Program-made: the position numbers and the translations under genes | Origin: Varroa destructor | Taxonomy: Eukaryota; Arthropoda; Arachnida; Mesostigmata; Varroidae | Assembly: GCF_002443255.2 (NCBI RefSeq) | Contig: NW_019211459.1 | Span: 4,029,669-4,093,668 of the forward strand | Length of the DNA: 64,000 nucleotides | Direction: 5' to 3' | Part shown: positions 47,366 through 59,198 of the stretch, in pieces | Layout of the letters: every line of letters starts with the position of its first letter | Position numbering within the stretch: the first letter of the stretch is position 1 | The notes under the pieces: generated by a model | Told to the model about the DNA's origin: nothing | What the model saw: only the letters and a program-made list of their open reading frames with translations | The model's database searches: none

Positions 47366-48783
47366 GTATGCATATACATATCTATATCTGTGTCTGCGTG
47401 TGTGTGTGGCTGCAAAGGTTCATTCAAAGTATACGCTATTATGTTCGTGGTGCTAGCCACTTAGAGTGTTGTACACTCTGTGTGGGTGGGAAGAACTTGG
47501 GCACCACGTAGACATTATGTCCCGCGTTTCGTTGATAGGCTCACAGAAAGGCATTCAGATCACTCTTGCTAGCAGCCGCCAGCAAGCCGCACGTCTATTG
47601 CAGCATATGTCCGCGGGTTCAGCTCGTACGGTGGCTCGATGTGCAGATATCGGCGGCCGGACGAGAATCGCGGCTACTTCACTATACATAATAGTACATT
47701 GGGATCCATGGGGGACCACTTGTGAACCGCAGCACGGAGTTATGAGGTGATATGACGTGGCGTTACGCCCACTCAGGAAGGAAGTCATCAGGACCTGTTG
47801 TAAATCCTGACAGGATACACACATATCGGGGCACGCGCAGCAGGCGCTCGGAGGCAGTTGCTGTCTTGCCTTTCCTTGATACACACTGACACATAGAGAA
47901 GTACACTACGTTTCTTTCTTTCTAACGGGCCTGTGGTGACTTGGCGAGTAGAAAAAGCTTTTATTTAGGCTGTGAAAGTTCAGATAGGCTGATCGCGCCA
48001 TGAATGTCTAAGGTCATTTACAGTTCAAAAGAGGTGCATTAATCACATACGCTCATCACCTTAAAAATAACAACCACTATTTTAAGTTATTAATAATATT
48101 TGTGTTGATTTTTTGACAAATATATTTGTTCTTCAACAGTGAAGACTTTCATTCTGTTTTCGTCGAACCGAGAATTTACACGATTTCGTATATTTTGATA
48201 CAATTCTCTCTCAATTTTACAGCTTTATGCAGAGCTCTGGAGTGAACTCGAATAGATTTCAACAAAATCCAGCTTTAAACAATGAAAATACCTGAAAAAA
48301 TTTCGTAGACGAACAAATAGATTCTTCTTAAGGAAACATTCTGTCGTTGCAGAGATGAATTATCGTCTAAACTCTGATGCACTGAAAAACTCTATTTTCA
48401 ATGTGCACAAGACATATTTGAAACTTATTTTTATGAAAACTTGCATCAAGTACTATACGGAGTCTTTTGCCTTTTAACAAAACTGAAACTAGATTCACGC
48501 CTACATTCTAGTAGTGAACGAAAATAAAAGATATATTTTTAAACGTTGAAAGAATACGAAGTGCACCCCCCTTTCGAAAAAAAAAAAAAAGAAGCACAAA
48601 ATAGACGAATACGACTATGTATTAAGTAAGTGTCCTGTCAGCGAACTTGCACTGGAAAGTGATTTAATGTGGCGATGCTCGAAAAGACGGTTGAGGATGA
48701 TTTAAACGGAATGGAGTCTGGGCTAGAAGACTCTCTCACACTGGAGCAGCAAATTTCGGTGTAAAAGACCAAAGAGATAAGGG

Positions 48784-48850
48784 GGCGAAGTCTGTCTTTC
48801 ACTTGAGCCTTTAAAGGAGACAGTCTTCTTGGGTTCGATTATTCCCTAGC
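48784..48850 (+). repeat. tRNA-like remnant
   Basis: CACTTGAGCC...GGAGACAG is followed by GGGTTCGATTATTCCC. The B-box core GGGTTCGATT is clear but the T loop is too long and no acceptor stem forms. It is likely a decayed tRNA-derived repeat related to 45387-45436. Confidence 0.28.
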
Positions 48851-50593
48851 CTGACTGAGCCTAAAAAAGGAGAACAATGATCCTTTTCAAATGGGCAGTA
48901 CCTTCATACGATGAAGAACAGCGAACATTCAGTGTATTTATCGTCTTTTCGTGTATGAAAATAGGTTTGGTGATGTGTTTAAGCAGGTTACTATAACCAG
49001 TGTAAATGGTATTTAGACAAGGCCCAATCAATCCAGTATCATAAGCGTTGGAAAAGAAATACTTTATATTACAATAGGAAGGCAAGGATGAAAATGTGAT
49101 TTTTAATGTGGCTTCGTACCCTGTTGTGTCGACTATTGCCCTAATACCATGAGTATAGTCACGAAATTATGCTATAACACTATTCTGTACATGTACCAGA
49201 ATATCCGTTGATAAGCTATAGCGTACCAATCAGGTCATGATTTATTTAATGATGTACATAAAATTTTAGAATTCGATAAAAATTTCTCAATTGAATTAAC
49301 TATCGGCCTATCTATGCTCCTCACCTAGGTCCGTGGGCTTGTCCGACCCAAAACGCCCCTTTACAGTGCATAAATTAGGCTGATTTTTTGTGGGTCTTTA
49401 AATTTCTCTTCTGGAAGGATTTGCATGGTGGGTGTAGCGGACTAGAAAAATACGTTTTTTTTTTTTTTTATAGAACATAACGTTCATTTGGTTCCTCGTA
49501 AACCGAGGCTAGCTTTACCGTTTAAAAACACCAACGCAGCCATTGACATCGTCTGATATATCATGAAATGCATGTCTCTGTGTAAATTGTACCGCATGAA
49601 CGACTGTACTCAATATGCGTTGCATGACGAAACTCTGTTTACACTATGTTGCGGAAAAGCTATTGGAAAACAGCGAGCCGCCACTTATAGTTAACCCCGT
49701 ATAACATATTTTTTAGCCTTTGCTTTCTACACGGGTAAAATAACACGTGTTTAACAGTAAAAGGGGTGCGAGTTAAAGCTCTGAGACCATTCTTTAGTAC
49801 ATAATGTCAGCACTGGTTGAAGGACACCGGAAAATGTAGTTTCAGGTTGGGACACACTGTTTATCGCGATGTTCTATTTCTTCGCTGGCGGAAGACTTTA
49901 CCAGGCCTAACTTGGTCAGTGGGCAACAAAAAACCAAGGCGTTTACTAAACCCCACAATGAATGCTTTAATCTTCATAACGTACAAAGACAGTGCAATAT
50001 ATAAGGTATACAGTAAACGAGTAAACTGAGTCCTGACCAAAGGACACTGCATTACCGGTAATGCTGTCATGTCCCGAAATCCCAAGCGAACTTCTCTATC
50101 TTTCAAGTTGCTCATTTAATGGGATTAAGGAGACCTGGAGAACCGAACACGGCTCAGGAACAGTATGAATTTATAGCTATTGAGCAGTGAACTCCTGCTG
50201 TAAAGGTGCTGCAAAATATTTTTAACCAAACCAATTGAATTACTTCGTGCATCCGTATGTATCCGTGCCTATTCAAACCTGGTCAGAGCTACAGTGATTG
50301 CGGTTGCCTTAACGTTGGACTGTGTTGTCTACTCTGATGAAGACGATTAAATGAGACAATCTCAGAGACGCGACAAGCCCAGGAATGCTATTTAAGCATT
50401 GAGCAAAAGGACTGAAACAATGATCCAGCCTTCGTCAGTATCGCAAGGTAGCAGTCGAAGCTGCTGATTCGGAGTAAGCTGACAACAACCATCTAGCTGA
50501 CGGATAAGTATCGACTAGTGCAAACGTTAGGGCGCACGGAAGCTGGCCAAACACACCCCCGAAGACTACTGAATGCATCATGAAAATAGGTAG

Positions 50594-50722
50594 GAGAACG
50601 TCGGTAAGAAAGAGGAAGCCCAAGTAGAGGACGAAAACAGAAAAGAAAAGACGTCAAAGAGGAAAAGAAAGAGCAGACAAAAGGAAAACGACGATGAAGA
50701 CGGACACTTAGAGACGAGCTAG
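50594..50722 (+). other. Purine-rich tract open for a Lys/Glu/Arg-rich tail
   Basis: After AATAGGTAG the frame reads ENVGKKEEAQVEDENRK, EKTSKRKRKSRQKE, NDDEDGHLETS and a stop. It resembles the charged C-terminus of a nuclear protein, but any purine-rich strand gives such residues, and the acceptor lacks pyrimidines. Terminal exon or low-complexity DNA. Confidence 0.18.
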
Positions 50723-52835
50723 TTTAGTCGGGGCGGCTCAGTTTGCACACGGGAGAGAACAGCCATATAGACGTTGGGATAGAAGCGAACCGTCGACAAG
50801 GAGAAGACTTGACCATCACAGCATTCCCAAAAGACGAAGCGCAGGCTTGATCGCCAACTGCTTGCACAGCCGTCCGTTCGTTCGTCCAGCCGGCTGCTGC
50901 TGCCTCTACTACCCGCTGTCCCAGTCACTGTCAGTACCGCCTCGTGCTCCACTCATCGGAATCCTTTGTGCACCGCGATAGCCCCAACCCTATCTTCTCG
51001 CCCTAACGTTGCAGCTCCCATTACCCCTTTCAGCCCTTTCCTTGCCCCTGGGCTGCATGATACCAACACATGCGCACACAATACATACGAACGAGGATAT
51101 CTCCGAATCCTCGGATCCTGCTTGCGCTCAACTCCGGCGTACCACTACTCACATTGTACACCGGCAGGACCGCCAGTAGGGCTACGGGCAAGCAAACGGG
51201 GCGTCGGTCGTTGGGGCTATTCTCCTTCAAACGAGGCAGCAGGGCCACCCCTGCTATATCCCTAGCCACCGCTATCCGGCATAAACGACCAAACTAGCGA
51301 GTGTCACTACCGCCGCTGCCAGCGGCATCGTCATCATCACCACAGCTACAGGACCACGGCCTCAATCTATGCCTCCATTCTTCTATTATAAGTTAGCTTG
51401 GACTCCGAGGAAAAGGCGCTGCTACCATTGCATCTGTCCTGCGTTGGTCGTCATTCCAAGACGAACAACGCAGCGCCACCTGGTGACCGATCAACGGCGA
51501 TGGCGGCGGTGTACGACCCCAGGGGATGTGAGGAGCCAAGAGAGAGGGGAGCGAGCGAAAATGGAGATGTGGCCAGACCAAGATGCCCCTTTGCGTTGAG
51601 AGAAACCCCCTAAGGACAGGGTATGCCTCTGCGCACCGCCCGTCCTCCGTGCAACCATCGTTGTCCTCCGTCCACATGTTAAATTTTCTCCCTCCTCTTG
51701 CAGCATCCCTTCGGCGCTGGCCCCCACCATCAGCCCAGCCAAACGCTCAACCCGACCCTGAAACCGACTCCCGCTGTTGCCACTGCGGCCGTCAGCCCAA
51801 CGTTGCCCGAGAGCATTTATTCCCAGCGTTTACCACTGGCAACCGCTAGTGCAACGACGTCGACGTGGTTGGGCAAGACGAACCGACCCGCCGTGCTTCG
51901 TAGTAGCTATCACCACTCTGTGGGTCCGCACATTCCGCGCTTTACACATGTGCCCTTCCTCTCTGTCGCGTACACATCGCCTTTTGAAGAAAGGGCAACT
52001 AAGCAGTAGCTGCCGCCGTTATTTCGTTCGCTCAGCTCAGCAACGGCGGCGGCAGCAGTAGTAGAAGAAATAGTGAAGCAGTACGTTCTTTAAAAATCGA
52101 GGGACCTTCTCACTCGTAAGGATGCTGTCTGCTGGCCCTAGCTGGCCGGCTGGTTTCTGAGCTCGGTAAGCCGCCTGCCTGGTGTGCGAGAACCGGGAAA
52201 AAAGCCACTCGTTCAAAGTTGCCTCCTCGACTGCTGATGTAACTAGCCAAAACGACTTGTGTAGCGTTCGCACACCCTCCAGCGCTGAGAGTAGGCGCAG
52301 AGTGCAGAGGAAGCGCGGACGTTCCACACAAGAGGATGGTAAGGACGAAACATGAAAGAGGAACAACAGCAGTAGCAGCAGAGGGGCAGTAGATCCCCAA
52401 AGACAAGCATAGGAGCGGGTGAAGGCGGAGAGCTGGCGACCCCTGGGAGTCAGACAGAGCATTACAACGGTTCCTTGCTGCAGTTCACTGCCACTGCCAC
52501 CGTCTTTGGAAGAGTGGAACGGCAGTAGCAGATAGGCTCAGACGCAGACATAGAGAATGGACCATGACGACGACAACAACGAATGGAAACCACTTATAAG
52601 CAGCCAGTAGCTAGAGGCCAAACGCTTATAGGTAGAAAGAAGTCTGGCTGACTAGCAGGACAACCCCCTTTTTTAGCGACGCGCAGGCCGTTCATCCCAA
52701 GAGTGAGTTTGCGGAGGAGAGAACTTGCGACTTTGGGATTGTAGGAGCGTAGTCGCTAGAAGGCCTGTGCTTGTCCGTTTCGGGGATTCGTGAGAGTTCG
52801 ATGAAGAGAATGACGACGTAACGACCGGGGGCACT
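50723..52835. other. Large GC-rich island
   Basis: About 2 kb of GC-rich sequence, with CAG/CCG words and many overlapping short frames on both strands. None is recognisable or splice-bounded. It may be a promoter and 5' untranslated region for the start exon at 52836, or for a minus-strand gene. Confidence 0.3.
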
Positions 52836-52930
52836 ATGTCAGCCAAACACAGCAGCAGCTTGCTCGATCTTGGAAGAGTCGACCTGATCAGCCTCGAACC
52901 AGCTGGGGTTTGTGGCTTTTCTCTCCTAGG
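52836..52930 (+). CDS. Candidate start exon
   Basis: The ATG at 52836 (CACTATGTCAG) opens MSAKHSSSLLDLGRVD, then LISLEPAGVCGFSLL, to a TAGG-GTGAGC donor in phase 2. A second donor (GAGCAG-GTAAGC) follows nine bases later but would include an in-frame stop. The exon lies at the right edge of a 2-kb GC-rich island, as first exons often do. Unrecognised. Confidence 0.25.
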
Positions 52931-53032
52931 GTGAGCAGGTAAGCAGACAGACTAGTTCCCAGGCAGGCCGTAGTCGAATCTACTAGTACCTTAAGCTACT
53001 GTTTCTACCTTTTTTCTGTAGCAATGCAGTAC

Positions 53033-53332
53033 CTAGATATACGACGAGAACAACAGTAGTTGCAACTCCAACAAACCAATAACGAAGAAAACAATGTGGC
53101 GTTGGTGGCGACGGTAGCGGAAGCGGGTCAGACCCAGGTAGACTACAACGCTCGTTAGCACTACACCCACAAATATTATTATAATTACGTTTAAAACAGC
53201 TACCAATGTATAAAGCCGGACCGTATGCATACTAACCGTTATTCTAAATCCTTGGTGGTTGCCTTCGTCCGCTATTGCTCGGCGTAACATTACGATAATA
53301 TTATTGCATATTTTATAGGGTAACCAAGTCAA
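53033..53332 (-). CDS. Possible membrane-anchor exon of a minus-strand gene
   Basis: In the same frame as the segment at 53406-53617 and separated from it by one stop, this frame reads ADEGNHQGFRITVSMH and then a long hydrophobic helix (LNVIIIIFVGVVLTSVVV). A basic stop-transfer cluster (RFRYRRHQRH) follows, then a second hydrophobic stretch and a stop. That is the layout of a single- or double-pass membrane protein. The exact acceptor is unclear: candidates give the phase needed by the 53406 donor but have poor pyrimidine tracts. Part of the hydrophobicity comes from an AT-rich run. Confidence 0.27.
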   Translation of the reverse strand: MTWLPYKICNNIIVMLRRAIADEGNHQGFRITVSMHTVRLYTLVAVLNVIIIIFVGVVLTSVVVYLGLTRFRYRRHQRHIVFFVIGLLELQLLLFSSYI

Positions 53333-53405
53333 TTAGCCCAGAGACGGCAGAATCTGTGGCGAGCCAAAAGGGCGTAGGCTGAAGCCCCCTTGCACATACA
53401 CATAC

Positions 53406-53617
53406 CTACAGGTTGCATTGCCAGCAGCAGGGTAAGCACTCATTCTCGACAAGACATCATCCAGCTGTAACTTGATGAGATGGTCGTGTGTACCATTTGA
53501 TACTAAACCAGTTACCAAACACGATCGCCCTTGTTCTAAATGCAAGCAACAGCTAAATGAGTAGCATTCATACGGAAAGTTACTACCAGTAGGAACTATG
53601 GTCACGAGTGGCTGTAC
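53406..53617 (-). CDS. Possible extracellular exon of the same minus-strand gene
   Basis: From an AATAG acceptor-like site the frame reads VQPLVTIVPTGSNFP, then YECYSFSCCLHLEQGRSC, LDDVLSRMSAYPAAGNAT and ends at TGTAG-GTATGT, a good donor, in phase 2. Six cysteines and two NxT sites (NGT, NAT) suit an extracellular region. Without splicing, the frame continues to a stop at 53333. No family is recognised, so a secreted or surface location is inference from composition. Confidence 0.28.
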
Positions 53618-53691
53618 CTATTAAGTTTAGTGTTTTATCTTTTCGTGGACAAAGAACAAAAAAATAATGAACATGATGCAGCTTTTTTTTT

Positions 53692-53994
53692 TCATTTCTT
53701 AATGATGTGTGCATTTAAACTGGCTGTTAGCTTAGGGTTTGGCCTACGGACCAGCATCTCTAATCTCAATGATTGACCCAGCCATGCGACACTTGACTGA
53801 GGCAGTGTCCTAATATCAAATATGCATATCTCCTGCAAATGAAACATTTCCATCTGTACAATGGAAGAATGACAGGAACCGTTCGCACGTCCTGTACACG
53901 ATGACATGTAAAAGACATGTTGGCCTTGACAAGTGACTTGGAAAGCTATCAAAACTGAGGTTAGCATTCTGTGATGACCGAGGAAGTATGACAC
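53692..53994 (-). CDS. Possible upstream exon of the same minus-strand gene
   Basis: A 100-codon frame on minus, with FQVTCQGQHVFYMSSC, TGRANGSCHSS and, after a CATTTGCAG acceptor-like site, EICIFDIRTLPQSSV. Cys and Ser content again suggests an extracellular region. It is in a different frame from the segments to its left and no clear donor links them. The stop is followed by an A-rich run. Confidence 0.22.
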   Translation of the reverse strand: MSYFLGHHRMLTSVLIAFQVTCQGQHVFYMSSCTGRANGSCHSSIVQMEMFHLQEICIFDIRTLPQSSVAWLGQSLRLEMLVRRPNPKLTASLNAHIIKK

Positions 53995-54804
53995 AAATTT
54001 TAGAAAAAAGGATGCGTAAACTGAACTAAAACAAAAGTTAGCTGAAGACCAACATGCGCACCAATCTAGTTAAGCGGCAATAAAATAATCGAAAATTCAA
54101 CGTTTCCTATCGTTGTAATTTGTACTTAAAACACCTAAGAACAATCTAGTTTTAATAAAGGAAGGAGTTTCTTAACATTCAGTAATATACTGGATTTCTA
54201 AAAAGGCAGAAGGCAGATGCTTCCTTCCGTCATGCGTTAGCGTTACTATTTGTTTGCTTATTTATATTTTGTTTTAGATGATGTATCTAATCCTGTTTTG
54301 AAACGTTTTTGTACGTTTGCATAGTATCACGTTGAAACGAATGCGGCACGATGGCGTTACTTGAGTCCGATTTTTACGTAAATCATCATCTAATATGGAT
54401 GATGATTTACGTAATGTTTTCGTTTTCTTCTACTGAAATTACAAGTAGTGTACTTTGTCGTTCCATGCCTTATTTAACGCAGTAGGATTTTATGAATAGC
54501 GCCAAGGGGACGCATGCGATCCATGTTGAACACGCTTAGTTCGTTAACGGTTTATCGACCTACTTGATAGTGACGCCGCATGTATATCGTTTTACGTAAA
54601 TACAATAAGACAGCGTTGAGTCTCGTAAGGATGTAGCGCAGGTATCTTCCTTTCTCCGACGACGGGTGCAATTAGGCCGTTATGGACTCTCGAAAAAGGT
54701 TTTCGTTCATAAAATTCCAAAGGGCCTAACAGAATCAGCTATCTTCACAGCAGCTGTACCGCAGTTGAGCCTAAAATTGATAAAACAGGATTAGCACAAT
54801 AACA
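53995..54804. other. AT-rich non-coding stretch with perfect hairpin
   Basis: The only structured element is the 17-bp palindrome at 54374-54414. No open frame of interest. Confidence 0.45.
54374..54414. other. Perfect 17-bp inverted repeat, 7-nt loop
   Basis: TTACGTAAATCATCATC at 54374-54390 and its exact reverse complement at 54398-54414. The outermost part (TTACGTAA) is itself a palindrome of the bZIP-site type. It may be a recent small inverted duplication. Confidence 0.9.
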
Positions 54805-54890
54805 AGCTGGATTCGAACCAACGATCATGGAACTGGAAATGTACGCATTGATGACTTTAAGACAGCCGCCTTTTAAGATAGACTGTGGAG
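54805..54890 (-). repeat. tRNA-derived remnant (Leu/Ser type)
   Basis: Read on minus, CTTAAAAGGCGGCTGTCTTA resembles the A-box and anticodon-arm region of a long-variable-arm tRNA. A 5-bp T stem around a perfect B box (GTTGG TTCGAAT CCAGC) lies downstream. The anticodon stem does not pair and no acceptor stem closes the fold, so it is not a working tRNA. It is probably a pseudogene or a tRNA-derived SINE head. Confidence 0.45.
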
Positions 54891-57800
54891 ACCAATGCTG
54901 CAGCAGGCACGCCCAAGTTCTGGTCAAATGCTACATAGAAGGTTTCCCTTGGAAACAGCGGGAAGCGATTAGCGGCTTGTATAATCTTACAAAATTTCAC
55001 TTATATTCAATAATTCATAAGTAGATGCTATGAAATTTAAGCGTGTAGAGCTTAACATTGCAAATGGCAAATGTCACGCACTCCTACGGATCTCTCAGGC
55101 TGCACAGCTGATATACAGACCCTCAATACAGGTATGCGCAAAAAAGCAAAATGATTCCCTATTGTGGGCTAGGGACCTGACGTCTGTGAGCAGCAACGAA
55201 AACAAGCGACCCAAACGAAAAATGGGCCAAATACGGAAGAAATTTAGGTTTCAACAACTGTGGTCGTCGGCAGTTACTTGCCACTTATCTGGCACCACGC
55301 ATCTTCATTAGCATCCCGCTTGCTATGCTCACCGAGCGCTACCTTCTCTCACAACTCACAATGTCGAGCTCAGACGTTCAGGCAGGACTGGGTTACTCCG
55401 TATTAGTCCCATACGACTGCTATTAGAACCACACCACCGGCACTGGCGGGATTTGGCCTCTTGTGCTGAGGAGGCATTTACATCTTTGCCCATCCTGTGT
55501 TGTTTGAGTTCTTTCCTCACCCCGAATTCCCTCACCGCGCAGTGATCATCAGCATCATTTGCAACATTGTCAGCGTCATCGTTATCATCACCGTCGCCGC
55601 CACTGCCATATTCCATCTAGGGAAGTCGCTTTTTATTTTTTAATCTCACTCCCTCGCTTTTCGACTCTCTGCTTGGGCTCTCCTTGTCTCTCTCACGCAC
55701 GCACACTCACCCAATTTCTCACTTTCCTTCGATCTTCTTTTTGCCGTTCTGTATCTGTCTCACAGCACGACCAGCAGCAGCACCGCTAGCGTTTAGTTGG
55801 CGGCTCTAACTGACTACACGTTTTTGGCAAACTGTGGCAGCCGCTTTCGTTGCTTTGGCGTTTGTGGGTGGCCCTGTCCAGTTAGCTCAATGCTGGTACG
55901 CTACCTCTGCTTCATAGGCAATGCAGACGCTATAGCAGCGCATAGCGTTCCTGTTAGAGAGAAAAGAACGCCATCTTAAAATAATATAGTTCTTCTTTGA
56001 TCAGGCAACAGTAAGGCTCACCGTGGCCTCTCCGTGGCTTTTCTTGCCCGGAGATTAACATGACTGGCAGCAACGCCACAGCAGCCTGGCAGACACTGAA
56101 TAGAGGAAGGCTATGGCGTCTGCTGGCTTATTTAATGAAGTCCAGGCAACGGTAAAAGCGTCGAAGAAGATCGAGCCGTAGCTCACAGACTTCGTCTTTG
56201 CCTGTGCCCTTTCCGGCTTCAACCGCGAAGGTGAAGCTTTCAATAACCGATGGAAAAAGAGGGGTTGGGAGCATGAGGATAATGGGGTATTGAAGGCTGG
56301 AAGTTATTTCCCAAATCAACTAGCTATAGTAGTACAGAGAAGCTTAGATGCGACGGAGACGGGTATCTCCTATACGTTGCGTCAGATCGCACCAAGATAA
56401 GGATATTTTGTGGCAATAGTGAGGGGACACTCTTTACGAATAACCAATTCAGAAGATAGGCTTCGTCTAATCAGGGAGCAACAACACTGTCGTTATATGC
56501 TATAAGTCAAAGCAAGCAAGTTCAACACGAAAAAGTGTACAGTCCTCTTATCAAGCCTCTAAGATAGCTGGGCTGAGCGTCAAAGAGAGGTCTTTCCGAT
56601 CAGGTTTATCACTATCTTTTTGATCGCTGCCTTCCACGTCATCGCACGGGTCGTCTTCGGATCTCCGATCCTCAACAAGCTACGACGCCGATGTATACGT
56701 TTACGCGAATAGAAAGAAGATCAAGCGTAAATTAGGTGACAGAAAAAGACGCGAAAAGCTTGAAAAGGCAGGAATTTTGCTTCCGCACGATCCGTCGTCA
56801 GCCTCTCGAAAAATATGAAATGCAAGAAAAAATATGCGGTACTCGAGCGTACAATAAAATGCCATTAAGGTCACAAAAACTAAAAAGAAGCCATCTCACA
56901 CACGCACGTAGCTCGCTCTACATGCACACCAGTGCTGTCAACGACCGCCATGAGTAATGCAGATGAGAATTGTACACAAGAATAAGTAACTGAGGGGTGA
57001 CGCCAACTCAGCAAGTGATGCTGTTGGTACAGGCGTTGCAGAGGCCGAAAAAGGTAAGCGTCAGGCGTCGAGTACAGGATGGCGTAAGGAGAATGATGTG
57101 CGCGGTGACGGCAGAAGAACGAAAGGCGGACGTGGATGATATATGATATAAGCTGCTGCATCACATAGGTGATAAGCAGCGACGACGACTCTAACTGTGT
57201 CGCGATAGGGGAATGGTATACGCGTAGGTGAAGAAGATGAAGCGCAGAGAAATAATTATTGCAGATGCCGTTAGGATACTGACTTTTTGAGCAGCTTGGT
57301 GAAGTTTCCCGGCTGACGCGGCGTATTGCAGGAATCTGATGAAATTGAAGTCAGCTGAGCTACAGGATAATATCTGTATAAGTTAGGGCAAAAGCGAGAA
57401 ACGCGTATTACATGTATACGTGTACATAAAGACCTAAATTGTGTTGCAATAATGCTTATTTATCTCCAACGTATAGTCGAGTTTCTTAAAGTTTTCCCAG
57501 CGTTGTTTATAGCCAAATTTGCTCTATATAAAATCTTGTCATGGACCTCGCAAAACGCTCAGAGTAGGCATGACAGGTATACGGATATTTAAGAACTATT
57601 TCAAGAGCGAGGCATTTTATAACGTATATATGATAATGGACGACAATCTGAAACGCATAGCAGATCTACAGGGTGACACATTTAAATATGGAGAATTCTT
57701 TAATGCTTTGTTTCTAAGACTGCGTCGTTTTGTGTCGTTTTTGATCGCCATATTTACTTAATATAACCGCCATTCATCGCGGTCACAGCTTCCGCTCGGG

Positions 57801-59092
57801 ACCAAAGCTACTCATGGGTCATTTTTGTAGTACTCCTTTTTTGCTCAGCAAATAGTTTTTTTTTGTGATAGTAGCCGTATGTTAAGCTATATTGATAACT
57901 TGTTAAAATGTCGCTCGAACAAACACTTTGAACGGAATAAAAAACAAAAAGCTAAAAGTTTTCCTAAGCTCAGAACCAAAGTGCTAGTAAGGTCAAAAAG
58001 ACTAACCATTGGAGCTTATCTAAGCGATCAATTGCCAGCCTATACTACCCTTTTTAAAACAGCTATATATTATAATATCAAAAACGTAGAGTTATTTTAG
58101 AAAATATTCGAGCCTGTAGAGTTCTATCGAGGATATGCCTGATAAAGTCTTTTATGATGACCCACAAGATGGAGCGGCTCGAAAATTGGCAACAACGTAG
58201 ACTGTCAATATGAAGATTAGATAATAGTTGACTTTCACTCAGATTAGAAAAGCAACATATCATTACAAGTCACGTTCTAGAGCAAAATTACTTTTGTTGG
58301 GTACCAGAAATGTCAGATGAACGTACGTCTGTTTTGACAAACAAACTTGATCAGCTTGTCATCAGAAAATACGATCCAACCGGAAAATGCCCGCCGCTCT
58401 CGTTATCGATCCGAACACACGAATACCTCACAAGATAGGAGAAAACACACAGATTCTTAGTTCAATGCCAGTAGGGAGATGTGAGTTACTGTCAAATTAC
58501 CTACCTCTTCTGCAAAAGGGCCCAGTGTCCGATGTTGCCATGCAGAGCGTAAACATTTGTGGCGGATAATAACGTTGGTAATTTGCCAAATTTAATTGTA
58601 CTTAGTAGACTCTAGCCCTAGCAGTTCTGAAGCCAAACAACACAGTCTGAGGTGTTACGACTTACTAGGACATCTAGCCGGTCCATCACAATCAACGCCA
58701 TCACTAGAAATTCAATAACGTCAGCCGACTCGATAGATTCTTAGAGCGCTACCAGATGTAACTAATATGGCCTTACGTTACAAAAACAAACAGATCCCTT
58801 TTGATTTTTTCGCAAACCTTATCACTCTAATTCATCGAGCTTCTCGTTTACATATATATGTATGTATATATAGGGGGTAATGTGCTAGACTGAGCAAACC
58901 CTTTTTGCAAAAAACTAACATATCTTAGAATTTGAGATTTTTTGCATTACAAATACTCGTTCTACCCTTATTCCTACATTAGCCAGTACTCGGCTCGTAA
59001 TGGACAAGGACTATTCAGACTTCTATATGCTTGTACATGAGCTAGGAAAACTACAAGAGGCTAAAAAGCAGCAATTTTTTAGGTTTTTATAG
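54891..59092. other. Non-coding stretch
   Basis: A GC-richer block (55320-56300) holds unrecognised frames on both strands. Donor-like sites occur at 55132 (CAATACAG-GTATGC) and 57050 (AAAAAG-GTAAGC). The latter follows TPTQQVMLLVQALQRPK on plus but has no acceptor. From 57250 the sequence is AT-rich and empty. Confidence 0.35.
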
Positions 59093-59198
59093 AAATGTGC
59101 ACGTGACTATGTTTAACGGTATGGCCTGCTGTCGTGGCCACAGTCACAACCATTACTGCCTGTTCAATATATATCGCACTACGGTACTAAACCGCGAG
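59093..59198 (+). CDS. Candidate exon, phase 2 in, phase 0 out
   Basis: A T-rich acceptor (TTTTTTAGGTTTTTATAG) and a perfect GAG-GTAAGT donor enclose 106 open bases reading NVHVTMFNGMACCRGH, then SHNHYCLFNIYRTTV and LNRE. An internal ATG at 59109 could make it a start exon. It ends between codons, matching the phase-0 entry of 59693-59903. No domain is recognised. Confidence 0.32.

Larger units (their letters stand above)
45322..50593. other. Non-coding stretch with tRNA-like remnants and a hairpin
   Basis: It contains tRNA-like segments (45387-45436, 48784-48850), the hairpin at 47312-47365 and a GC-richer block at 46100-47100. A minus frame starting at 50115 (MSNLKDREVRLGFRDM) meets a CCG-GTAATG site after 20 codons and is a weak start-exon candidate. 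Other short frames are unsupported. Confidence 0.35.

Noticed and set aside
53640..53700. A-rich run after the minus frame at 53692 as a retrocopy poly-A tail
   Set aside because: The run is short, and no target-site duplication or intron-less parent can be recognised.
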